From contig JAGTXZ010000019.1 in NCBI GenBank assembly GCA_018398575.1, positions 2,232,001-2,296,000 of the forward strand: a stretch of DNA of 64,000 bases, given 5' to 3'. A program made the position numbers and the translations under genes. Numbering within the stretch: position 1 is the first letter of the stretch; every line of letters starts with the position of its first letter. Below are positions 53,289-62,560 of the stretch, piece after piece. This DNA comes from Ampelomyces quisqualis (Eukaryota > Ascomycota > Dothideomycetes > Pleosporales > Phaeosphaeriaceae). A model generated the notes under the pieces. The model ran no database searches, was not told the DNA's origin, and saw nothing but the letters and a program-made list of their open reading frames with translations.

Positions 53289-55235
53289 CTAGCAACCTAG
53301 CAGATTCCCTAGCTCCTCTGGAGTCAGTGTGCTCTTCCTCCTCCTCGGTCGCCCGTGTATCTTGATCTTTGTGGGTGAGCGCATTGCACGTCGCTTGCCG
53401 CCGCCTTCTGGGAGCTCGGTATCTTCCAAGCCCTTTAATGGCTCGACCTTAAGGCCTTCAGCAACTGCAGCAGCATCCGCCTCTGCTTGCGCCAGCTTAT
53501 CATGCACCGTGAGTTTTGACGACGGTTCGTCAGGATGGGGTCGAGGACTCGAATGCCGCTTTCGGGTCTGGAGAGTGCTGTTAGAATGTGTCGCTGTTGG
53601 TGAGTTGATGATGGAACAAGGAGATGAAGAAAATATGACTTTGCTGGCCATCTCGATGATTTGGTCCGCAATTCTGTCGCAACGTACGTGTCGTGGTGTG
53701 CGGTCCTCCTGACGCCGCGCTTTGCTGACGGAGACGGGACCGTGGTCTTTGTCCGAATCGATTAGATCAAGACCAGAAGCATCGACATTCTCGTCTGCTT
53801 CAGCTTCGGTAGGTGTGTTGGGTATGGATGTCGAGAACGCGACTTTGCGGGGAGATCTGCTTGGGGACTTGTTGCCGTTTGTTTCTCGAAGCGCTGCGGG
53901 CTTGGGCTGCAGCTTGAGCTTGAACATGTCCGAGCTGGTGGTTGCTTCCTTCTGCGGCGATGCGCCAACTGCCGGCTCCTCGAGCCCCTCGACTTCTTCA
54001 TCCAAGACGGAGCTGTCGTCGCCGGGTGCATGCATATCATCCTCTCCACTTTCAGCCTCTTCCTCGATCATGGATATCTCTTCTCTGTTGACACACTCAA
54101 GCTCCATGCCGAGACCTAGTCCAATCTTGAACTCGTCGAGATTGATTGTGTCGCCATTGGTCATGCGCTTCCGCCACGAGTCCATGAGCATAAAGGCTTC
54201 GCGTAGCCGTGCTTCCATCTTCTCCCAGCCGGCCCGTAATCGAAGAATCTCCTCCTCGCGGAGCTCTACTTCATCAACAGCCACGAAGTTGGGGTTCGTC
54301 AGGAGATTCTTCAAGCTGTCCAGCACAGTGTCCATGTCGGTCGCGAGCGTTTCGTAGTCTGTCGGTAGTGCTTGGAACATGCCTTGCGCGGTGTTGTCGT
54401 CTTCGGCAATGGGCGAGGGTCCTTCCACATCGTGTGGGTTGCGCTCAGGCATGCCCTGCAGTGCTTTCAGCGTCAAGAGCGTACTCCTGACGAGACCGAT
54501 CAAATTGTCGTTCTCGTCACTCAAGCTCTGGCTCAGATGGGTGAGGAACTCGGTAGTCTCTTGCTTAAGGCTGTACTCGGGGTCATCCAGGCCTGGCGCG
54601 TCATGGCGTATGCTGCTGGTGGAGCCGCCCAGGGCTGTGCTGCCGGGGTTGATTGTGATGCTCGCGCCGACCAGGCCGGTCTTGTTCCCGCGTTGCTGGG
54701 TGGTCAGATGGCTCTTCAGCTTCTGGATTTGGACGTCGCGCTTCCGCACGTCGTTTGCGCAGCTCGTGCGCACCTGCTGGACCGTCGTCTTGAGTCGCAG
54801 CATCTCGTCTCGCAGACTGCGCGCCGTCGATTCGGCGGTTCGGAGGGCGGCGCGAGCAGAGCGCTCTTGCGATTGGGCGAGCGACAGTTGGCGCGCCACG
54901 TCTTCATTGCGCGTGTGCAGCCTGTCGAGTGCCATGGTCTGGCGCGTCGATTCGGAGCGGAGAGTGCGCAGTGTGTCGGCGACGGACTCGCGATACTCCT
55001 GGTCGCGCTTCCCCGTGTCAGCAGCCGCGCACGTCATCGCCGCCATCAGACTCACATCGCGCTTTAATATGAGGTCGTGCACCAGGTTGATGATGTGCGC
55101 CATTGTCTGCTCTTTGCCGCCCTCCCCACGCGAGGGGTGCGCAAATTCGAGAGCCTTGCCATCGCGCAGCAGACCGCGGGCTAACAGAAGATTGTTGATG
55201 TACGCCGACGCCGTCTTCAGGTTATGCGACTCCAT
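53289..55235 (-). CDS. Coiled-coil ADIP-domain (afadin/alpha-actinin-binding) protein
   Basis: This intronless gene encodes 648 residues from the ATG at 55235. The N-terminal 200 residues resemble the afadin- and alpha-actinin-binding domain: NLKTASAYINNLLLARGLL, then IINLVHDLILKRD and a long coiled coil (YRESVADTLRTLRSE … AQSQERSARAALRTAESTARSLRDEMLRLK). A second coiled-coil part lies around residues 320–370 (VDEVELREEEILRLRAGWEKMEARLREAFMLMDSW), and the C-terminus is disordered with Ser/Pro and basic patches (GRPRRRKST). In filamentous fungi such proteins are related to the spindle-pole NIMA-interacting protein TINA, so a spindle-pole or microtubule role is likely but inferred. Confidence 0.78.
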   Translation of the reverse strand: MESHNLKTASAYINNLLLARGLLRDGKALEFAHPSRGEGGKEQTMAHIINLVHDLILKRDVSLMAAMTCAAADTGKRDQEYRESVADTLRTLRSESTRQTMALDRLHTRNEDVARQLSLAQSQERSARAALRTAESTARSLRDEMLRLKTTVQQVRTSCANDVRKRDVQIQKLKSHLTTQQRGNKTGLVGASITINPGSTALGGSTSSIRHDAPGLDDPEYSLKQETTEFLTHLSQSLSDENDNLIGLVRSTLLTLKALQGMPERNPHDVEGPSPIAEDDNTAQGMFQALPTDYETLATDMDTVLDSLKNLLTNPNFVAVDEVELREEEILRLRAGWEKMEARLREAFMLMDSWRKRMTNGDTINLDEFKIGLGLGMELECVNREEISMIEEEAESGEDDMHAPGDDSSVLDEEVEGLEEPAVGASPQKEATTSSDMFKLKLQPKPAALRETNGNKSPSRSPRKVAFSTSIPNTPTEAEADENVDASGLDLIDSDKDHGPVSVSKARRQEDRTPRHVRCDRIADQIIEMASKVIFSSSPCSIINSPTATHSNSTLQTRKRHSSPRPHPDEPSSKLTVHDKLAQAEADAAAVAEGLKVEPLKGLEDTELPEGGGKRRAMRSPTKIKIHGRPRRRKSTLTPEELGNLLGC

Positions 55236-56092
55236 TGTCGCGGTGAGATGTGCGCAAATGACGACGGTGTACGGAGTCGCTGGTCTGTTTACTCAGCTCG
55301 GACCAGCCGTCAACAGTTGCGCTCGTTCCCCCAGCCGGCCAAATCCGGACTAGCTTGCCCCACTCCGAGGGGTCTGCCCGCGCTCTTCCCTGCCTTCACC
55401 CGGACCTCGCTCTCGTTCAAACATTGTGGCGTTCGCCGAGAAGCCATGAATCATTATCCAACCAGCCCAGCGTACCACCTGCTGGCCACCCAGGACCAGG
55501 ACCCAGGGAAATTGACGCGGTGCGAGAAGGCATACTGCTTACGGTCCTGGGCCGCCTCAACGCTGGAAGCTAACCGGATTAGGCACGCACGCCTATCAGA
55601 CACTGCGTTTTGAGGCTCTTGATTCTCTCTTGGCATTGTGCTATTGCTCAGTTCGTGTAGAGAAGAGTAATCTGAACAGTCCTCTCCTTCTCCGTTTAGT
55701 CAGCTTCGAGTTCATTCAGCAGATGGAGCCGCGACGTCAGCGCCGCCAGGCGGGGTTTTTTTATGCCAATAATGAAGGAGAATACCCGGTAGCAGACACG
55801 AGTTGGACATCGCCCAATTCGCTTCTGGCGTCGGCTGTGGCTGATGCCATGGAAAGCCCATTCGCTTCGGCTAAGAAAGTAAACGGTAGAGCCACGCGAA
55901 GAGCTCGGCTCGACGTCCATCCGCCGCTAAGACAAGGACAACACGGATGATGTGCTTTTGGACAAAGTACACGGCCGAGTTCGCGATGCTGTTGACTTAA
56001 GATCGAGCTGTCCCAACATGCTTCAGCTGCTTGCTTCCTTCAACTCCATCAAGGCTTTGCCATAGCACAGTTTCTTTCTCTCTCCGTACAAC
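55236..56092. promoter_or_regulatory. Divergent promoter region with a GTACGGAGTC motif
   Basis: This 857-bp stretch separates the divergent ADIP and flavin-oxidase genes. A near match to the dispersed motif (GTACGGAGTC) lies at about 55269. A short frame from 55723 (75 codons, MEPRRQRRQ) has no motif and is not called. Confidence 0.5.
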
Positions 56093-57768
56093 ATGGAGAA
56101 AGTCCTTCGTCGAACGCTCGCGACCTTGATTCTGGCATGTCAATTGACTGCTGCAGCTCCCACCCAAGAGACAACCCAAGCATGTACTGACATCAAGGGT
56201 GCGCTACCTGGAAAGGTTCTCACACCTGGACTCCTCGCAGCAGAATATGCTTTCGAGACCCAGAAGTATTGGAGCATCATCCCCCGTACTGATGGTCCTG
56301 CTTGCATTGCTCAGCCAGCCTCTGCGGAAGACGTATCAGCCGTCATCAAGATCTTGCTCAAGTACCCAACTGTCAAACTTGCCACAAGAAGCGGTGGCCA
56401 TGATCCAAACGCTGGTCATGCATCTATCGACGATGGAGTGCTCATTGCTATGACTGACATGGTTGGTGCCACATACGACGTGGCCAAAGGAGTGGCTTAC
56501 GTTAAGCCCGGAGGAGAATGGAACGACGTTGTTGGCGACTTGGAATCAAGTGGCGTTACAATCCTTGGTGGGCGCTTAGGTTGGTGTACATGCGGGGCTG
56601 TGCGATGGGCATTGATACTGACAGATGACAGGCATTGTTGGCGTTGGCGGCTTGCTTCTCGGTGGTGGTCTCTCCTTTTTGACAGCTCAACATGGTCTGG
56701 CTGCTGATAACATCGTCGGATGGGAAACCATCATGGCAAACGGGTCCATTGTCAATGTAGACGCTGCAGCACAACCAGACTTGGCTCGGGCCATGCGAGG
56801 AAGTGGCAGTCAGTTTGGCATTGTGACTACGTTTATGGTCAAGGTTGTCCCTATCGGCGACGTGTGGGGTGGCTTCTGCATTTACGACCCCAGCCAGAGC
56901 GATGCCCTGTATTCTGCTCTGCACAATTTCGTAGCCGACGGCGCTCAGGATCCTAAGGCTGCCATAATTTTCACCGATCTTCTGCTATTCGGTGGAGTTG
57001 GAACGAAGCTTGTCTACTACTTCTATGATGGCCCTACACCACCGAAATCTGGACCATTTGCCGACTTTCTGAACATCGTAAGCCCAGAGTGCCTGCCGAG
57101 GACGCAGAAGTATTCGGAACTTGTGAGTCGCACTGCTCATACAACGATGGTGCCATTACTGACTCTTAGTAGGTGAGGGCAAACGGCGCACCAGCCGATC
57201 TTTTGGAAGCTCGAACTTCCTTCCGCGTAGGTCTCCCTCACACTTCAATATAACTGTCTCACTAACACACCAACAGACCTACACCGTTCCATACATTCCC
57301 ACTCGACCCCAGATGTACTCTGAGATGCAAGCTAAATTTGCTGAAATCACTCTCCCCTTCCTTACTTCCCTGCGCCCAACGTCTCAATTCTCTCTCGACT
57401 TCCAGCCCCTTCCCTCCATCGTCGGCAAGATTTCCGAATCCAAGGGCGGCAACGCAATGGGCCTCACGTCCTCGGATCCTGACCTCGTGGTCCTTGAGAT
57501 CCAGGGCGCTTGGCTTCTGCCTGAAGACGATGCGGTAGGCTACGGTTTGTCGAAGCAGCTAACGGATTGGCTGGATAAAGAGGTGCCAAAGTGGCTGGAC
57601 GAGGCGGGCATGAACAAGGATGTGTACCTGCCATTGTATCTCAACGATGCTGCGGGCGATCAGCCGGTCATGCAGAGTTATAGGGACTACGCGGAGTTGA
57701 AGGCGTTGCAGAAAAGTGTGGATCCTCAAGGCTTGTGGAGCACGAGGGCGGGTGGATTCAAGTATTGA
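56093..57768 (+). CDS. Secreted FAD-linked oxidase (BBE-like, FAD_binding_4)
   Basis: Four exons (56093–56579, 56632–57122, 57173–57226, 57277–57768) join in frame to 507 residues. A signal peptide (residues 1–22) directs secretion. The vanillyl-alcohol-oxidase-type FAD domain follows, with RSGGHDPNAGH near 99–109, where His103 is the expected covalent flavin attachment, and GVGGLLLGGGLSFLTAQHGLAADNI in the pyrophosphate-binding part; the second (cysteinyl) attachment site is not seen, so mono-covalent flavin is expected. The substrate-binding domain continues through YTVPYIPTRPQMYSEMQ to the C-terminal DPQGLWSTRAGGFKY. Such enzymes oxidise sugars or aromatic alcohols, or serve in specialised metabolism; no cluster surrounds it, so the substrate is open. 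Confidence 0.9.
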
Positions 57769-58172
57769 GTGTTCGTGTAGACGTAAGGCTCAGGCTTGTC
57801 AGTGATGTATGAGCGCTCGCAAAACATCTACATCTCGCGGTCTTGGACATTGGTTATATTGCTAGTTTTACATGATCGCTTTGTTCAACACTGTTCTACA
57901 CTAACTCCATTCAGTTGTGATGCAGGAGCAGGCTGACGTTTTCACATGCGCATATGTGTGGTGTGTTTACTCGCCACGTTCTCCTTTCACTTTCACTCCT
58001 CCAGGTCCGCTCTTCAAAGCGCGGTTAGGGCCCCAAGTCGCCCTTGACAACGAAATCGTGAAAACCAATAGCATCAGTAGTGCATCACCACACCCTCCCT
58101 ACCAGTGTCAACTCTGGCTTTGAAAACCTAAAACCTGCTCACCAAAAAACTACCACCACCACGGCTATCACC
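57769..58172. other. Intergenic, no gene seen
   Basis: About 400 bp of 3' flank and promoter. Nothing else is supported. Confidence 0.45.
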
Positions 58173-59353
58173 ATGATCTCACTACCTCTCCCTTACGATC
58201 CTTGGTGGACTTCCAAGCTACTGCGTCGCGACATACGCGACCTCAGAACAAAATTCGCGAGCAAGATCAAGGCCCGCTTTTCGCCCTCCTCCCCTAAAAC
58301 GGCCACAATCAATGTGCGGGAGCATGTTGACGTTGTCCCCGTCGAGGCTTCAACCCCTTGTAATATCGAGATCTCGGAACTGGCAGCGCCTAGTGAGGTG
58401 AGCAGCCCCAGCATACCTTCTTCTCAGTCCGATCTAACCTATTCTTACAGCATACAAGCACACTGTACGACCTCCTGGAGGGCCGTCTTAAGGCTTTGTG
58501 GGCTTCACGGGACCGCGATGCCTCCCAAATAGAGCGCTGGCAGTTCCGTGGTAGTTGGTTGGTCCTATGGACAGCTCTTCAGGCGTGTCCGTCCAATGCC
58601 AGCTACGATATCTTCGAGGGCCCAAAGGCCGACGAGCCGGCGCTGCTACTCGAGCTTCTCAAGCTCACCACCGCAACAACCTCCAAGATCGCTCACCGGG
58701 TGAGCAAGATGCCCACCGCGCTCTTTGAGGGCTCCAGAACCCACGTTCGATATGACTCGGCGTTCAGCAACGGCAGCTCTGGTGCACACGAGGTACCAAA
58801 GCCTACACATTCGGAGCTGTGGCACAGCATCCTGATGGGAGCCAGCGATGCGTCCCAGGTGATATCGGTGGCAGAGTGGCTCCTGTCGTGTGTCTTGCCA
58901 GGAGAGAATCCTCACCAGGTTCTCGATGCCATTGGCGACCCCTCGAAGCAGTTTTCTGGAAACGATGAACTCCGCGTTCAACTGCGAGACCTTCTTTCCC
59001 CCCCTCACATTCCTCCATCTTCTCCGCTGCAATTCCAGACAAAACTATATTTATCCATCGGTTGTCATCGACAGATTGGCGCGAAGACATCGTTAATATT
59101 CCGATGGGAAGAAGTTTGGTCTAAACCCGATGGGGACAACGCCATTTGTAAATCCGGTCTTCTAGGCGACGGAAAAGCCGCCGCCTTACATAATTTGATC
59201 CATGTCGACCAATCAACGCGTACCTTATCTCAGGTTTTCATACGCCCCGCACAGCTCCTTAGCCAATCAAACCTGATTACGTTAGCTATTACTCATCAGG
59301 CTGCGCGGAGCTTTAGCGGAGCGTCTGAGGATAAGTTGTCGCAATTTTGGTAA
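58173..59353 (+). CDS. Uncharacterised 375-residue protein
   Basis: Two exons (58173–58397 and 58451–59353) join in frame through a 53-bp intron (GTGAGC…TACAG). I do not recognise the protein. The N-terminus is basic and polar (WWTSKLLRRDIRDLRTKFASKIKARFSP), followed by HTSTLYDLLEGRLKALWASRDRD, a Trp-rich helical part (RWQFRGSWLVLWTALQACPSN) and LLELLKLTTATTSKIAHRV. No signal peptide, membrane segment or known motif is visible. From about 59040 on, codon use and base composition shift toward AT, and the end of the protein borders directly on AT-rich DNA, so the 3' part may be altered or derived from the neighbouring repeat sequence. Confidence 0.6.
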
Positions 59354-59711
59354 ATAGCCCTTTTAGACTTTAAGCATTTTTCAGCTTATTGTGTTATACA
59401 GCTTCACTACTTTCTTGTATTATTAGTTTGCTAAATGCATTATAAAATTTAAGTAAAGTTATATACTTATATAATTATTAATTATAAAATAATTGTAGTA
59501 GTACATACAATAAACAGCCTTAAAAACAAGACCTTGTTGTGAGCAGATGCACAAAAAAACACCTGTACGCTCTACCTCTAGCACGCTCTACTACAACATA
59601 TTTTGTACTAACTGCACGCATGCAGTAGTTGTATTACCTTTTATCTAACCCCTCTATATAGTTGCTGTATATTTATTGCGTTGTATTGTGCATAGTAGTA
59701 GAGGAGGCAAC
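59354..59711. repeat. AT-rich non-coding segment
   Basis: Visibly AT-rich DNA with short A and T runs and no ORF of note, directly after the unknown gene. It is similar in character to the AT-rich end of the window. Confidence 0.6.
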
Positions 59712-60092
59712 GTACATTGTACGTCGCGTACGTTGCGTACGTTGCGTACGTTGCATACGTTGCATACGTCGTGTATATCGTGTATATTGTGTATATTGTG
59801 TATATCGTGTATATCGTCGTCGCATACGTCGCATACGTCGTGTATATCGTGTATATCGTGTACGTCGCATACGTCGCATACGTCGTGTACATCGTGTATA
59901 TCGTGTATATCGTGTATATCGTGTATATCGTGTATATCGTGTATATCGTGTATATCGTGTATATCGTGTATATCGTGTATATCGTGTATATCGTGTATAT
60001 CGTGTATATCGTGTATATCGTGTATATCGTGTATATCGTGTATATCGTGTATATTGTATACGTCACGCACGTTGTATACGTTGTGTATGCGC
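59712..60092. repeat. 9-bp minisatellite, unit GTGTATATC
   Basis: Seventeen identical consecutive copies of GTGTATATC lie at 59894–60046, flanked on both sides by variant 9-mers (GCATACGTC, GCGTACGTT, GTGTACATC, GTGTATATT) that extend the array over about 380 bp. Because 9 is a multiple of 3, and neither strand forms stops in any of its frames, long artefactual ORFs (for example VYI, HDI or TIY repeats) arise on both strands; none is a gene. Confidence 0.95.
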
Positions 60093-60800
60093 GCGCAGAG
60101 ACAGATTTTAACGCCAAGCTCTTTTAGAATACCCATAACAACTATCTCAAATAAAGCCAAAATTAAAAAAATATTAATGCGCATAGTACTTTAAGTGTAT
60201 AACAGTAACCTTGTAAAAGAAGAAGTATAAGGAACAATGTTGTAGGGGGGATAAATACAGAGAAAGAAATGCTGCCATCTCACCAAAGATGAGATGGTTT
60301 CCCTCCAAACCCTAAACAAGACTTCCTCAGACGCTCTGGCGAGCTTTAGGCACGGGCCCAAAAAATACTTACGTAAGTAAGTAAGCTCGCCAGAGCCGGA
60401 TGAGAACACTGAGATAACGCGTACCCCGGAAAAACGAAAATGTCCTCGGCAGCGGCCGTGGCCGCATCCATTGCGTGGGTCACAACAGTTTAATCCTCCC
60501 CCCCTCTCTTATACCATATGATTACTACATACCACCATACCGCTCGGGCCCTTGATTGTTGCTCCACATCTCTCGAGACGACTTCGAATACCATACCGTT
60601 CTTTTGGACTGCACATTTCTCCGTCGTCATAGATTGCATGCGACCTTAAAAGCGCCGACCCGAACGCTATTCTGGGGACTGTTGTAGAAGTTTGTCACGA
60701 TTGCACTCTCCTCACCAGTATCGATTACCTTATCTCTAGCGCCTCATTGTGCGTATAAGCAACCTCCCGATACCTCCAGCGTCATACAATCAATACTCGC
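60093..60800. other. Non-coding region with a 14-bp inverted repeat, MFS promoter
   Basis: The arms GCTCTGGCGAGCTT at 60333–60346 and AAGCTCGCCAGAGC at 60383–60396 form a perfect inverted repeat around a 36-base loop that includes the palindrome CTTACGTAAG. It could be a hairpin or the end of a degraded DNA transposon. The remaining DNA to 60800 is the promoter of the transporter gene. Confidence 0.55.
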
Positions 60801-62291
60801 ATGCACAGCGAAGCCAACGGCAGCACGCCAGGATCAATTACCGAACGCAACCAGCTCAACCGAGTCAATACGTTTCCCAACGCCGAATTCACTCTCCCAC
60901 CATCTAATACTCCAGCACCATGCCGAAGTGTCCTAACTCGAACCGCCGATGCCCAGGTCTCGGAGAAGTGGATCGAGAGTCCAAGAAACGCCACTGCAAT
61001 TGGAGATGAAGAAAACTATTCCGTAGCCTCGCGCAACAATGACGAGGTCACTTATCCTGAAGGAGGCCTGGGAGCCTGGTCCGTAGTACTCGGATCATTC
61101 ATGGGCCTTGTAGCAGCTCTAGGGATGATGAACACCGTTGGTGTCTACCACGCCTACATTGCTGAGCACCAGCTCGCCAGCTACAACGAGAGCTCCATCA
61201 GTTGGATCTTCTCCATGTACGTATTCCTGTCGTTCTTCTGTGGCCTGCAGATTGGACCCATCTTCGATGCACACGGCCCAAAGTTGCTCGTCATTGCCGG
61301 TAGCATTCTGCTGTGCGCATCAAATCTCCTGCTTGGCTTGTGTACCCTGTACTGGCACTTCTTCCTCGTGTTTGGTGTCATGGGTGGCCTTGGAACGTCT
61401 CTTATTTTCACGCCTGCACTCGCTGCTGTCAGCCATTTCTTCCTCGAAAAGCGTGGCAATGCCACCGGCATCACAGCTGCTGGAGGATCCTTGGGAGGTG
61501 TCATTTTCCCACTCGCACTGCAGCGACTACTTCCTTCGGTCGGCTTTGCATGGGCGACTCGCATCATCGGCTTCATTGATATTTTCTGTTGCATCATTCT
61601 GTGTGTGCTGATCCGCTCGAGATTGCCAACAAAGCCCGGACAATCAGTCATGCCCGACTTCCGCATCTTTCGCCAAAAATCCTACTTGCTGCTCACCGTT
61701 GGCATCTTCGCAATGGAATGGGCATTGTTCATTCCAATCACGTACCTCACGACCTTCGCGATGTCCACCGGCGCCTTCACCCCAGCGTTCTCATACCAGC
61801 TTGTTGCCATCTTCAACGCTGGTAGCTGCATTGGACGATGGGTTCCTGGCTTCCTCGCAGACAAGCTGGGCCGCTTCAACAGCATGATCGCCGCGCTCGC
61901 AATCTGCTCAGCAACCTCCCTCACCTTTTGGCTACCAGCTTCGCTCCTCACGCCCGCAACAGCCGCAGAAGCCCTGGCCATCAAGGCACTCTCGATTGTT
62001 TATGCCATCATCTTCGGCTTCGCATCCGGCTCCAACATCTCCCTGACGCCGGTGTGCGTTGGCCAGCTTTGCGACACGAGTCAGTACGGACGGTACTACG
62101 CTACTTGCTATACCGTCGTCTCCTTTTCCACATTAACAGGCATACCGATCGCGGGTAGCCTGATTCAAGCAGCTGGTGGTCAGTACTGGGGCGTCATTGC
62201 TTGGACTATTTTGTGCTACATCTTGGCTTCTGCATGCTTTGTGTGGTCGCGCGCACTGCAGGTTGGATGGAAATTGGGTGCACAATTCTGA
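60801..62291 (+). CDS. MFS monocarboxylate-type transporter (MCT/MCH family)
   Basis: This intronless gene gives 496 residues from the ATG at 60801. A polar cytosolic N-terminus of about 85 residues precedes the family opening YPEGGLGAWSVVLGSFMGLVAALGMMNTVGVYHAYI. Twelve membrane segments can be traced, with the loop motif FDAHGPKLLVIAGS between TM2 and TM3, and in the second half FLADKLGRFNSMIAAL, equivalent to the MFS D-x-x-G-R motif, then SGSNISLTPVCVGQLCDTSQYGRYYATCYTVVSF. The family contains the fungal MCH proteins, including riboflavin and carboxylate carriers, but substrates cannot be predicted from sequence. The gene is intact although it is bordered by repeat-rich and AT-rich DNA on both sides. 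Confidence 0.92.
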   Translation: MHSEANGSTPGSITERNQLNRVNTFPNAEFTLPPSNTPAPCRSVLTRTADAQVSEKWIESPRNATAIGDEENYSVASRNNDEVTYPEGGLGAWSVVLGSFMGLVAALGMMNTVGVYHAYIAEHQLASYNESSISWIFSMYVFLSFFCGLQIGPIFDAHGPKLLVIAGSILLCASNLLLGLCTLYWHFFLVFGVMGGLGTSLIFTPALAAVSHFFLEKRGNATGITAAGGSLGGVIFPLALQRLLPSVGFAWATRIIGFIDIFCCIILCVLIRSRLPTKPGQSVMPDFRIFRQKSYLLLTVGIFAMEWALFIPITYLTTFAMSTGAFTPAFSYQLVAIFNAGSCIGRWVPGFLADKLGRFNSMIAALAICSATSLTFWLPASLLTPATAAEALAIKALSIVYAIIFGFASGSNISLTPVCVGQLCDTSQYGRYYATCYTVVSFSTLTGIPIAGSLIQAAGGQYWGVIAWTILCYILASACFVWSRALQVGWKLGAQF

Positions 62292-62560
62292 TCGAGGTTC
62301 CACACCATAATGGACTTGGTACCTCGACTCGACCATCCTCTTGAAGTGATACTCAGGGACGGAAATGGCTTGTATTTGCCATGAGCTGAGGGGCAGTCAT
62401 CTTGAGCTGGCGGTGGAGGCGGAGAAGAGGCGGCGACGGGGCCGTGAAGTGCAGTTGTGGAAATCTCAGTGGTAGACTTGATGAGAAGGATCGTGTTTAC
62501 ATTGTTTTGTCGATCGCGTTTGTCGTACGCGATCATCTACACTCGCTTGTCTTTGGATTC
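62292..62560. other. 3' flank of the MFS gene
   Basis: Ordinary composition, no gene seen. AT-rich DNA starts after it. Confidence 0.4.

Noticed and set aside
54379..55353. 324-codon plus-strand ORF
   Set aside because: Antisense of the coiled-coil ADIP-domain gene; Ser/Arg-rich composition typical of a shadow frame.
55723..55950. 75-codon ORF beginning MEPRRQRRQ
   Set aside because: It lies in a divergent promoter region and has no recognisable feature.
59641..60194. Long repeat-protein ORFs on both strands (HDI, TIY, VYI, CIS repeats)
   Set aside because: They are a consequence of the 9-bp minisatellite, which has no stop in any frame; no flanking coding sequence supports a gene.
60540..60760. 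Possible fragment of a retroelement reverse-transcriptase C-terminus (DCTFLRRHR-like)
   Set aside because: The resemblance is too short and general to support a call; it also lies in the MFS promoter.
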